A stretch of 28,247 nt of DNA from JALRAP01 sp046302815 (lineage in GTDB: Bacteria > Bacteroidota > Bacteroidia > AKYH767-A > OLB10): NCBI GenBank assembly GCA_046302815.1, contig JBKCHO010000063.1, positions 1 to 28,247 of the forward strand. Reading direction: 5' to 3'. A program made the translations under genes and the position numbers. The notes below the pieces were generated by a model that did no database searches, had not been told where the DNA came from, and saw nothing but the letters and a program-made list of their open reading frames with translations. Positions 6,703-14,751 of this stretch are shown here, piece by piece (within the stretch, counting starts at the first letter, position 1; each line of letters starts with the position of its first letter).

Positions 6703-9255
6703 CTAATTTTCCTCTTTCTTCTTTTTAGATTTAGGGGGAGGAGGGGATGAAGCTTTGGTGACATGGGGTTTCAATGAATTGGCCTCGCTATCGAATTCCA
6801 AGCGTATTTGATCGCCCACCTGCAACTCGCCTTTGATGATTTCTTCAGCAAGCACATCTTCAACATATTTTTGGATGGCTCTCTTCAATGGTCGGGCTCC
6901 GAAATTTGCATCAAATCCTTTGTCGGAGATGAAATCCTTGGCTTCTGTACTCAGCTCCAATTTGTATCCCATGTCGGTAACACGCTTGTACAAATGCTCC
7001 AGCTCGATGTCAATAATGCGGTGAATATCATCTTTACCTAGGGAGTTGAAAATAATCACATCATCTATTCGGTTTAGGAACTCAGGGGCAAAAGCCTTTT
7101 TGAGTGAATTTTCAATAACAGACCGAGCATTTTCTTCGGATGCATTCACCCTAGCAGTGGAGTTGAAACCAACTCCTGTACCGAACTCCTTCAACTGGCG
7201 CGAACCTATGTTGGAAGTCATTATAATGATCGTGTTTTTGAAATCTACCTTACGACCCAGACTGTCGGTGAGCTGACCATCATCCAACACCTGAAGCATG
7301 AGGTTGAAAACATCAGGATGTGCTTTTTCAATTTCATCCAACAAAACGATGGAGTAGGGCTTGCGGCGAACCTTCTCGGTAAGTTGACCACCTTCTTCAT
7401 AACCTACATATCCGGGAGGCGCTCCGATGAGTCGGGAAACTGCAAATTTTTCCATGTATTCGCTCATATCAATACGGATAAGTGCGTCTTCCGAGTCGAA
7501 TAAGTATCTGGCAAGCTCTTTTGCAAGTTCGGTTTTACCAACCCCGGTAGGTCCAAGGAATATGAAAGTGCCGATGGGCTTACTAGGATCTTTGAGTCCG
7601 GCTCTATTGCGCTGAATGGCTTTGACAACTTTGCGTATGGCGTCATCCTGTCCAATCACCTTGCCTTGAAGCTCCTGAGGCATCTTGATTAAACGGGTGG
7701 TTTCAGCCTGGGCAATCCTGTGAACAGGAACTCCCGACATCATGGCTACCACTGCTGCCACATCTTCAGCGGTTACAGTGTATCGCTGGTTCTTGGTTTC
7801 TTCTTCCCAGTCGCGCTTGGCGGTCTCTAGTTCATCAAGAAGTTGTTTTTCGGTATCGCGTAATCGGGCAGCTTCTTCGTATTTCTGACTACGGACAACT
7901 TTGTTCTTTTCAGATTTGATATCAGTTATCTTATTCTCCAAATCAATTATGTTGGCAGGCACATGAATATTGGAGATGTGAACACGGCTTCCTGCTTCAT
8001 CCAAAGCATCAATCGCCTTGTCTGGTAGGAACCTGTCGGTGATATAGCGCGAGGTAAGTGCAACGCACGATTTAACGGCATCATCCGTATAATTGACATG
8101 GTGATGGTCCTCATATTTTTCCTTGATATTGTGAAGGATCTCGATGGTCTCTTCCACGGAAGTGGGATCTACAATTACTTTTTGGAAACGGCGATCCAAT
8201 GCACCATCCTTTTCGATGTACTGACGGTATTCATCCAAGGTAGTGGCGCCAATGCATTGAATTTCACCACGGGCCAAGGCGGGCTTGAACATGTTGCTGG
8301 CGTCAAGAGATCCACTGGCTCCACCAGCACCTATTATGGTGTGGATTTCATCAATGAACAATATTACATCAGGGGACTTTTCAAGCTCGTTCATGACTGC
8401 TTTCATTCGTTCCTCAAACTGTCCTCTGTATTTTGTGCCTGCAACCAGTGAGGCAAGGTCTAAAGTGACGATTCGCTTGTTGAATAGGATTCTGGAAACT
8501 TTTCGCTGAACAATTCTCAAAGCCAAACCTTCGGCAATAGCGGATTTACCCACACCAGGTTCTCCAATAAGAATGGGGTTGTTTTTCTTTCTCCTAGAAA
8601 GAATTTGAGAAACACGCTCGATTTCCTTTTCGCGCCCTACGATAGGGTCTAGCTTTCCCTCTTCAGCAGCTTTGGTTAAATCTCTACCGAAATTGTCCAG
8701 AACAGGGGTCTTAGACTTGGAGTCTCCAGGTTTCTTGGTTGGATTCATACCTGGAGCATCATCATCCTTGGCATATGGATCATCATCCGATGGGTTCTGA
8801 GGGGACTCCGAACGAATGTTAGATCGGAACATGTCCAATTCTTCGCGAAGGATATCGTAAGTAACGCCGTATTGGTTCAAAATCTGTGTGGCGATGTTGT
8901 CTTCATCTTTTAATATGGCCAACATGAGGTGTTCGGTACCGATAATGTCAGATTTATAAATCTTGGCCTCCAGGTAGGTGATCTTAAGAGCTTTTTCAGC
9001 TTGTTTGGTGAGTGGAAGATTAACAGTCCTTGAACCGGCACCGGAACTACCCCTTACGGCATTCTCAACGGACTTACGGAGCTCGCCCAGATTGATGTTG
9101 AGGGATCTCAGGATTTTGATGGCCATGCCCTCACCCTCACGGATGAGCCCAAGGAGCAAATGTTCGGTTCCTATATACTCGTGGCCCAATCGAACAGCCT
9201 CTTCCTTGCTGTATTGGATTACATCTTTAACGCGGGGAGAAAACTTAGCTTCCAT
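6703..9255 (-). CDS. clpC: ATP-dependent Clp protease ATP-binding subunit ClpC
   Basis: An 850-residue AAA+ unfoldase that feeds proteins to ClpP. I chose the ATG at 9255 (MEAKFSPRVKDVIQYS), which matches family starts. The open frame runs 38 codons further to 9369, but that stretch holds a promoter box. Domains: two Clp-N repeats (residues 1-145), AAA1 with Walker A GEPGVGKS at 231-238 and Walker B VILFIDE at 297-303, a UVR motif around 454-472 inside the coiled-coil region, AAA2 with Walker A GPTGVGKT at 568-575 and LLDEIEKAHPDVF, and a VGF tripeptide, the usual ClpP-docking loop. The C-terminus ends in a Lys/Pro tail (PPPPKSKKKKEEN). It is monocistronic and divergent from gyrA. No ctsR or mcsAB genes, as in Firmicutes, are next to it. 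Confidence 0.95.
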   Translation of the reverse strand: MEAKFSPRVKDVIQYSKEEAVRLGHEYIGTEHLLLGLIREGEGMAIKILRSLNINLGELRKSVENAVRGSSGAGSRTVNLPLTKQAEKALKITYLEAKIYKSDIIGTEHLMLAILKDEDNIATQILNQYGVTYDILREELDMFRSNIRSESPQNPSDDDPYAKDDDAPGMNPTKKPGDSKSKTPVLDNFGRDLTKAAEEGKLDPIVGREKEIERVSQILSRRKKNNPILIGEPGVGKSAIAEGLALRIVQRKVSRILFNKRIVTLDLASLVAGTKYRGQFEERMKAVMNELEKSPDVILFIDEIHTIIGAGGASGSLDASNMFKPALARGEIQCIGATTLDEYRQYIEKDGALDRRFQKVIVDPTSVEETIEILHNIKEKYEDHHHVNYTDDAVKSCVALTSRYITDRFLPDKAIDALDEAGSRVHISNIHVPANIIDLENKITDIKSEKNKVVRSQKYEEAARLRDTEKQLLDELETAKRDWEEETKNQRYTVTAEDVAAVVAMMSGVPVHRIAQAETTRLIKMPQELQGKVIGQDDAIRKVVKAIQRNRAGLKDPSKPIGTFIFLGPTGVGKTELAKELARYLFDSEDALIRIDMSEYMEKFAVSRLIGAPPGYVGYEEGGQLTEKVRRKPYSIVLLDEIEKAHPDVFNLMLQVLDDGQLTDSLGRKVDFKNTIIIMTSNIGSRQLKEFGTGVGFNSTARVNASEENARSVIENSLKKAFAPEFLNRIDDVIIFNSLGKDDIHRIIDIELEHLYKRVTDMGYKLELSTEAKDFISDKGFDANFGARPLKRAIQKYVEDVLAEEIIKGELQVGDQIRLEFDSEANSLKPHVTKASSPPPPKSKKKKEEN

Positions 9256-9609
9256 ATTTTTAGGTTTTTCAGGTTTTAACGGAGGTATTGGGAAAATGTT
9301 CTGATCGTAGCGGTAATTGTTTTGAACACGATTGCAATCATCACAAACATACTCTGAATCAATCCCCAATGCCTACTTTGATTGTTGATATTATTACGGA
9401 TTTTTCAACACAAAACATGCCACATTTTGAGTACATTCGAAAGTGATTATCAAATGGAAGAAAATACCTCTTTGCACATCGTTTAAATTGTTGATTCATA
9501 GCGATTTTTTCCTTGATGTGACAAGATTCCAAGTGGGCATGACAGTAAGTCATTTCCGAGTTCCAGCCTGATACACGAAACCCATTGTCAAACATATTAA
9601 CACTATAAG
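9256..9609. other. clpC-gyrA divergent region
   Basis: This 354-bp gap contains no gene I can support. It holds a TAnnTTTG box for clpC at 9344-9351 and a short inverted repeat ATGAC-5-GTCAT at 9539-9553. I see no exact TAnnTTTG box in the gyrA direction. A 78-codon frame on the minus strand (9359-9595) is rejected because it has no recognisable family and overlaps the promoter. Confidence 0.6.
9344..9351 (-). promoter_or_regulatory. clpC promoter -7 box (TATGTTTG)
   Basis: Read on the minus strand, TATGTTTG matches TAnnTTTG. It lies inside the open 38-codon extension upstream of the clpC start and would give a leader of about 85 nt, which supports the internal ATG at 9255. No TTTG is seen at 19-21 bp upstream. 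Confidence 0.4.
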
Positions 9610-12207
9610 ATGTCAGCAGGAGAAAAAATCGTTAAAATCAATATTGAGGAAGAAATGAAAACAGCCTACATCGATTATTCGATGTCGGTAATTGTTTCCA
9701 GGGCACTGCCCGATGTTAGAGACGGAATGAAGCCTGTTCACCGACGCGTACTTTACGGCATGCTTGATTTGGGCGTTTTATCCAACAGGGCATATAAAAA
9801 GTCGGCCAGAATAGTAGGGGAAGTATTGGGTAAATACCACCCTCATGGCGACTCCTCCGTATATGACGCCATGGTGCGTATGGCTCAGGAATGGTCCCTC
9901 AGGTATCCATTGGTTGATGGTCAAGGAAACTTCGGTTCAATTGATGGAGATAGTCCTGCTGCCATGCGTTACACCGAAGCTAGGCTCAAGAAGATCGCTG
10001 AGGAAATGCTCGCTGACATCGAAAAAGAAACGGTTGATTTCAAATTCAATTTTGATGACACCTTACAAGAGCCAACGGTGCTGCCCTCTAAAATTCCAAA
10101 TTTATTGGTCAATGGTGCCTCCGGTATTGCTGTGGGAATGGCCACAAATATGGCCCCTCATAACTTAACTGAGGTTTTGAATGCCACAATGGCATACATC
10201 GACAACAAGGATATGACCGTGGAGGACATGCTTCAATTTGTCAAGGCCCCAGATTTCCCAACCGGTGGAATCATTTATGGATACAACGGGGTGCGAGAAG
10301 CACTATTAACTGGCCGAGGAAGAGTTGTAATGAGGGCCAAAACCAACATTGAAACTTTGGATAATGGTAAAGAGAGAATCATCGTTACGGAGATTCCTTT
10401 CATGACCAACAAAGCTGAAATGATTCGTAACACGGCCGATCTGGTGAATGAGAAGAAGTTGGAGGGAATCACCGATATCCGCGATGAGTCGGATAGGGAT
10501 GGTATGCGAATCGTATATGACATCCACAGGGATTCACAGGCCGCCATTGTATTAAATAATTTATTTAAATATACTGGCTTACAAAGCTCTTTTTCAGTCA
10601 ATAATATTGCCTTGTCTCATGGTCGACCTGTGATGTTAAATCTGAAGGATTTGATTTCACAGTTCGTTGATCATCGACATGAGGTATTGATTCGCAAAAC
10701 TCGATACGAGCTCAATGAAGCTGAAAAAAGGGCTCACATACTGGAGGGGCTTCTCATCGCATTGGATCATTTGGATGAGGTCATAGCGCTGATCAGGAAG
10801 TCTGAAACTCCGGACATCGCCCGGACAGGACTTATGGAGTCTTTTGGATTATCGGAGATACAAGCCAAGGCTATCTTGGATATGCGTCTTCAAAGGTTAA
10901 CTGGCTTGGAGCGCGATAAGATTCGTGATGAGTATAATGAGCTTATGAAATTGATTGCTCATCTTAAGGATGTGCTTGACAATGAGCCGTTGAGGATGAA
11001 GATTTTGAAGGATGAGATGGCCGAAATGCGTGACAAATACGGAGATGATAGGAGAACGGAAATCGTATATGCTGCGGATGAAATTTCAATGGAAGACATC
11101 ATCGCAGATGAAGCTGTTGTGATTACCATCTCTCACATGGGTTATATCAAAAGAACTCCACTAAACGAATACCGTACCCAAGCTAAGGGTGGGAAAGGTT
11201 TAAAAGGAGCCTCCACCCGTGATGAAGACTTCGTTGAGTACCTTTTTGCCGCCACCAATCACAATTACATTCTACTATTCACAGAGAAGGGTAGGTGTTA
11301 TTGGTTGCGAGCCTATGAGATCCCAGAAGGCGACCGTACCGGCAAGGGTAGGGCTATACAAAACATCATCAGTATGCCCTCGGATGACAAGGTTAAAGCA
11401 TTCATCAATGTAAAGAATCTTACTGATGAAGAGTACCTTAACAACAATTATATCATCCTTTGCACCAAGGACGGAACTATAAAGAAAACATCTTTAGAGG
11501 CTTATTCAAGGGTTCGTCAAAGTGGAATCATTGCCATAAACATACGGGAAGAAGATCAGCTATTGGAGGCTCGTTTAACGAATGGCAGATCGGAAATTCT
11601 AATGGCCTTGAAATCGGGTAGGGCTATTCGTTTCAATGAATCTACTGTTCGTCCGATGGGGCGCAACGCCACCGGAGTCAGAGGGGTAACCTTGGCAGAT
11701 GAAAAGGACGAGGTTGTTGGAATGGTATGTGTAAATGATAGCAAAGCAGAAACCATACTGGTGGTCTCAGAGAATGGGTATGGAAAGCGAAGCGATTTGG
11801 ATGATTACCGTGTTACAAATCGTGGAGGCAAGGGCGTTAAAACACTGAATATCACTGAAAAGACAGGAAATCTAGTGGCCTTAAAGTCGGTCTTAGAAAC
11901 GGATGATTTGATGATAATTAACAAATCGGGTATTTGCATTCGTATGCCGATGGATGATATCAGAGTTATGGGAAGAGCAACCCAGGGTGTGCGGGTCATT
12001 AAGTTGAATGAAGGCGACCAAATAGCATCTGTAGCCAGGATTGATCAGCAGCTTTCTGTTGATGTGCCTGATTCGAATGTGGAAATTGATAGCAACTTGA
12101 CCGAACCCAATTCCTCACAAATCAATTCTAATGAAATCGGTACGGATTTTGATCCGGGATTAGAAAGGGATTCCGAAGAGGGTTTGAATAGTCCAGATAA
12201 CGAATAA
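9610..12207 (+). CDS. gyrA: DNA gyrase subunit A
   Basis: GyrA cuts and rejoins DNA in the gyrase tetramer that introduces negative supercoils. The 865-residue protein has the catalytic Tyr121 in AMRYTEARL. The quinolone-determining region HPHGDSSVYDAMVRMAQ carries Ser82 and Asp86, equivalent to E. coli Ser83 and Asp87, so the residues are wild type. The breakage-rejoining domain runs to about 500 (QAKAILDMRLQRLTGLE near 420). The C-terminal beta-pinwheel follows, with a GyrA-box-like QAKGGKG near 522 and RGGKGV near 739. The last 50 residues are an acidic, Asn/Ser-rich tail. The start MSAGEKIVKINIEEEM fits the phylum. The TPR gene follows after 26 bp and is likely co-transcribed. Confidence 0.96.
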   Translation: MSAGEKIVKINIEEEMKTAYIDYSMSVIVSRALPDVRDGMKPVHRRVLYGMLDLGVLSNRAYKKSARIVGEVLGKYHPHGDSSVYDAMVRMAQEWSLRYPLVDGQGNFGSIDGDSPAAMRYTEARLKKIAEEMLADIEKETVDFKFNFDDTLQEPTVLPSKIPNLLVNGASGIAVGMATNMAPHNLTEVLNATMAYIDNKDMTVEDMLQFVKAPDFPTGGIIYGYNGVREALLTGRGRVVMRAKTNIETLDNGKERIIVTEIPFMTNKAEMIRNTADLVNEKKLEGITDIRDESDRDGMRIVYDIHRDSQAAIVLNNLFKYTGLQSSFSVNNIALSHGRPVMLNLKDLISQFVDHRHEVLIRKTRYELNEAEKRAHILEGLLIALDHLDEVIALIRKSETPDIARTGLMESFGLSEIQAKAILDMRLQRLTGLERDKIRDEYNELMKLIAHLKDVLDNEPLRMKILKDEMAEMRDKYGDDRRTEIVYAADEISMEDIIADEAVVITISHMGYIKRTPLNEYRTQAKGGKGLKGASTRDEDFVEYLFAATNHNYILLFTEKGRCYWLRAYEIPEGDRTGKGRAIQNIISMPSDDKVKAFINVKNLTDEEYLNNNYIILCTKDGTIKKTSLEAYSRVRQSGIIAINIREEDQLLEARLTNGRSEILMALKSGRAIRFNESTVRPMGRNATGVRGVTLADEKDEVVGMVCVNDSKAETILVVSENGYGKRSDLDDYRVTNRGGKGVKTLNITEKTGNLVALKSVLETDDLMIINKSGICIRMPMDDIRVMGRATQGVRVIKLNEGDQIASVARIDQQLSVDVPDSNVEIDSNLTEPNSSQINSNEIGTDFDPGLERDSEEGLNSPDNE

Positions 12208-12233
12208 ATATATTAATATAAAACTTACTAAAT

Positions 12234-13361
12234 ATGAAACGATTATTAAGTTTACTTATAGTATTAATTTCGGTGGTTTCATTGTCTAGTGCTCAAAAAG
12301 CCAAGGTTCAAACAGCATGGAATTACCTCAAGTATGATGAATTAGATAAGGCTCGAGTCGTAATTGATGAAGCATCTGAAAATGAATCAACTCAAGGAAT
12401 GGCCAAAACATGGTATTACAGAGGATTGATTTACAATAGAATGTTCAAGCACGAGAAATTCGGCCAGTTGGAGCCCAAAGCATTAGAAAAGGCGATGGAG
12501 TCATTTGAAAAATGCTTGAAAATAGAGCCTAATTACGAGAATAAAGAGGAAGTGCTATTGGAGATGAGGAAAATAAGTCAATCGTTCCAAATCCGTGGTA
12601 TTGATCAGTTTACGGCAAAAGACTATACCAATGCATTGTCATCATTTGAAATGGCTTCAACTTTGAGCCCAGCCGACACCAATGTGATATTCAATTGTGC
12701 CTTATCTGCGGAAAAGTCAGGGAATAAGGAAAAAGCTTTATCTTATTGCGACAGACTGATTTCCATGTCGCCACAAAACACTTGGCCATACAACACCAAA
12801 TCAAAGATTCAACTCGCGAATGGTGATACCATAGGATCATTGGAAACCGTTCGAACAGCTAGGCGCTTCTTTCCTAACGATCAAGAACTTATCATATCTG
12901 AATTAAATATTTACTTGATGACATCAAGGCAGAAGGAAGCCAATGATATTATCAATATAGCTATCGATAAGAGCCCAACAAACTACCAGCTTTATCAGGT
13001 CAAGGCCGACATTTTATCCAAATCAGGAGACCGGGCTGGGGCTATTTCCATGTATAACAAGGTAATAGAGTTAAAGCCAGATTATGCAGATGCATACTAC
13101 AATTTGGGTGCAGTTTATTTGACCATGGGTAATGAATTCATTACAAAGGCTAATGATTTACCGCCCAGTAAGATCAAGGATTATGATGCTTTAAAAAAAC
13201 AAGCGGATACCAAGTTTTCAGAAGCGCTACCTTTTTTAGAAAAGGCACATCAATTGGAACCCCAAAACACCGGAACCATGCAGACCCTGAGTCAGGTTTA
13301 TGCTAGACTAAATATGTTGGATAAAGCCGGTGAGATGAGAAAGAAGATGGGAGGAAACTGA
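12234..13361 (+). CDS. Tetratricopeptide repeat protein, secreted or periplasmic
   Basis: The 375-residue protein starts with a signal peptide (MKRLLSLLIVLISVVSLSSA, cleavage near residue 20). The rest is a series of TPR units: AKTWYYRGLIYNRMF near 56, FTAKDYTNALSSFEMASTLSP near 127, YQVKADILSKSGDRAGAISM near 250, and DAYYNLGAVYLTMG near 285. TPR arrays bind other proteins, and no enzyme motif is visible. It follows gyrA by 26 bp on the same strand, an arrangement common in Bacteroidota, but I know of no established function. A hairpin at 13380-13401 probably ends the operon. Confidence 0.88.
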   Translation: MKRLLSLLIVLISVVSLSSAQKAKVQTAWNYLKYDELDKARVVIDEASENESTQGMAKTWYYRGLIYNRMFKHEKFGQLEPKALEKAMESFEKCLKIEPNYENKEEVLLEMRKISQSFQIRGIDQFTAKDYTNALSSFEMASTLSPADTNVIFNCALSAEKSGNKEKALSYCDRLISMSPQNTWPYNTKSKIQLANGDTIGSLETVRTARRFFPNDQELIISELNIYLMTSRQKEANDIINIAIDKSPTNYQLYQVKADILSKSGDRAGAISMYNKVIELKPDYADAYYNLGAVYLTMGNEFITKANDLPPSKIKDYDALKKQADTKFSEALPFLEKAHQLEPQNTGTMQTLSQVYARLNMLDKAGEMRKKMGGN

Positions 13362-13379
13362 TTGTTGTTTAATCATTGG

Positions 13380-13401
13380 TATGGGGCCTAGATGCCCCAT
13401 A
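13380..13401. terminator. Putative hairpin terminator after the TPR gene
   Basis: TATGGGGC (13380-13387) and GCCCCATA (13394-13401) form an 8-bp stem with a 6-nt loop, 18 bp after the TPR stop. There is no T tract, so it may act as a weak or Rho-assisted end, or simply protect the 3' end. It also lies between two convergent transcripts. Confidence 0.5.
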
Positions 13402-13492
13402 TTCAATAAATTATGTATTTAACATAATATTAATTATAAGACAAATAATTGAATAAAAATGATGAACTGGAGAAGGAATTAGATGAAAAATA

Positions 13493-13969
13493 TCAATGTA
13501 ATGAACTAAGGGATTTACCAAACTTTTCGCTTTTCCTGGCCTCCTTCTCTAGTGGCATCTGCCGGTAGCCATACCTCATAAATTGGGAAATATATTCTTT
13601 CAAGAAAAGTTTTGTACCATGGAGCGCTTCGAACTGTTTTGTGTGTGTTAGTTCGTGTGCCAATATACTCCTATCGTTTTTAGCTGATTTTAATATATAT
13701 ATCCCATGACCTAGACAAAGTCCTGTGGCATCGCCTAGTTCAAAGTGATGGTTCTTTAAATAGCCCAACAAAGTTGGATTTTTAATTCTTGGCATTTCCT
13801 CTGTAAAGCAGATACGGATTTTATCAATGGCCAAACAACCAATATGTTGAGCTAATAACACTTCACTTGGAGATAATTTCCTACCAAGTTTTAGAGCTTT
13901 TGCTTTCTCATAAGAAAACCATCCTATCAAGGAGTTCAAGAGTGCTTTATCTGATGATTCAACATTCAT
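13493..13969 (-). CDS. Small HExxH protein, putative zinc metallopeptidase
   Basis: The 158-residue protein is not assigned to a named family. It has HELTH at residues 105-109 (SILAHELTHTKQFEALHG), the zinc-binding HExxH with the catalytic-type Glu106. About 32-34 residues later, PLEKEA offers Glu141 or Glu143 as a third ligand, the layout of gluzincins and of DUF4157-like HELxH proteins. There is no signal peptide or membrane segment, so it is probably cytoplasmic unless exported by another route. It lies 43 bp behind the DUF4293 gene on the same strand and is probably co-transcribed. The substrate is unknown, and activity is inferred only from the motif. Confidence 0.75.
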   Translation of the reverse strand: MNVESSDKALLNSLIGWFSYEKAKALKLGRKLSPSEVLLAQHIGCLAIDKIRICFTEEMPRIKNPTLLGYLKNHHFELGDATGLCLGHGIYILKSAKNDRSILAHELTHTKQFEALHGTKLFLKEYISQFMRYGYRQMPLEKEARKSEKFGKSLSSLH

Positions 13970-14012
13970 TTATTTAACATATTAAATTGCAAAAAGGACA
14001 ATTCAATGATTT

Positions 14013-14462
14013 TTACCTTATTCTATCAGCGGCTCTTACCATTATTTCATCCTTTCTAATGAACTTTCTGGCCATAAAAAATAAAACTAATTGTAATACA
14101 AGAATATAGGTTCCTAATTGATAGTGAACCAAGCCACTCCCTGGCATTGAATCAGCTATGTAAAAGACTAGAACTAACATGATTAGTGTTAATAATGAAC
14201 CAATCATGCAAAGCCTCATTTGTAAGATTCTGTTTTTAAATAAAAGGATGGTTGAAAATGATAACATCAATAAAGCTGAATTCAAGAATGTTAATTCAAT
14301 TGACTGAAAATGAATAATTTCGGCTGGTGAACCCCCGTTAGCAAGTAATACCAATTGGTTCATTCCTTCATTGCTTAACTTCTCTCCAAAAGACACAAAA
14401 AAGGCCACAATGGAGAGAGTTATTATCAGAAATAAGAAGATGGATTGTATTCGCTGGATCAT
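14013..14462 (-). CDS. DUF4293 family membrane protein
   Basis: I start it at the ATG at 14462 (MIQRIQSIFLFLIIT), the usual start of DUF4293 proteins. An ATG six codons upstream (14480) lies within or before the likely transcription start. The 149-residue protein has four predicted transmembrane segments: near residues 7-25, 58-76, 85-103 and 112-130. The C-terminus EIMVRAADRIR is the family's conserved end (typically VRSADRLR). The family is found in Bacteroidota, commonly beside rho as here, where it is divergent from rho. No function is known to me. It leads the short operon with the HExxH gene. Confidence 0.88.
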   Translation of the reverse strand: MIQRIQSIFLFLIITLSIVAFFVSFGEKLSNEGMNQLVLLANGGSPAEIIHFQSIELTFLNSALLMLSFSTILLFKNRILQMRLCMIGSLLTLIMLVLVFYIADSMPGSGLVHYQLGTYILVLQLVLFFMARKFIRKDEIMVRAADRIR

Positions 14463-14481
14463 GTGTGTTTGGTTTATCATT

Positions 14482-14489
14482 CAAAATTA
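14482..14489 (-). promoter_or_regulatory. DUF4293 promoter -7 box (TAATTTTG)
   Basis: On the minus strand TAATTTTG matches TAnnTTTG and ends 19 bp before the ATG at 14462. Transcription would begin around 14477, after the alternative ATG at 14480, which favours the shorter protein. A TTTG lies 25 bp upstream, longer than the usual spacing. Confidence 0.4.
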
Positions 14490-14550
14490 AGCTTCATGCT
14501 GATGCTATGGGAGCCAAAGAATTCTTCTTTTTCATTTTTTTTTAATTGAA

Positions 14551-14582
14551 TTTGGAATTTGATTCGATTGGAATTAATATTG
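14551..14582 (+). promoter_or_regulatory. rho promoter (TTTG-20-TAATATTG)
   Basis: TTTG at 14551-14554 and TAATATTG at 14575-14582 are 20 bp apart, the usual Bacteroidota -33/-7 spacing. The -7 box has one mismatch to TAnnTTTG. Transcription from here would give rho a leader of about 165 nt. Confidence 0.45.
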
Positions 14583-14751
14583 CAGTGTAGTTGATCGTCC
14601 ATCAACACCGTACATCAAATCATCCGCCATCTTTTCCTTGGTGGAAATCCCAGAAAAACCTACTTCAATAATTATCGAAAGATAATACCGCTTATTGGCT
14701 TTACTTGTCCTTGTTCAAACAAGGCTCCCTAGTAGCATCACATCCTACCTT
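14583..14751 (+). promoter_or_regulatory. Long structured rho leader
   Basis: Between the candidate promoter and the rho ATG are two hairpins: GTTGAT-5-ATCAAC (14590-14606) and CCTTG-6-CAAGG (14709-14724), the second only about 28 nt before the start codon. rho is autoregulated through its leader in several bacteria. Whether that holds here is inference. Confidence 0.35.

Noticed and set aside
9359..9595. 78-codon minus-strand frame with several Cys and His residues upstream of clpC, considered as an McsA-like gene
   Set aside because: No regular CxxC zinc pattern, no recognisable family, no ribosome site, and it overlaps the clpC promoter region.
14695..14751. 19-codon upstream extension of rho
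   Set aside because: It does not resemble Rho N-termini, contains a hairpin, and the ATG at 14752 matches the family start.
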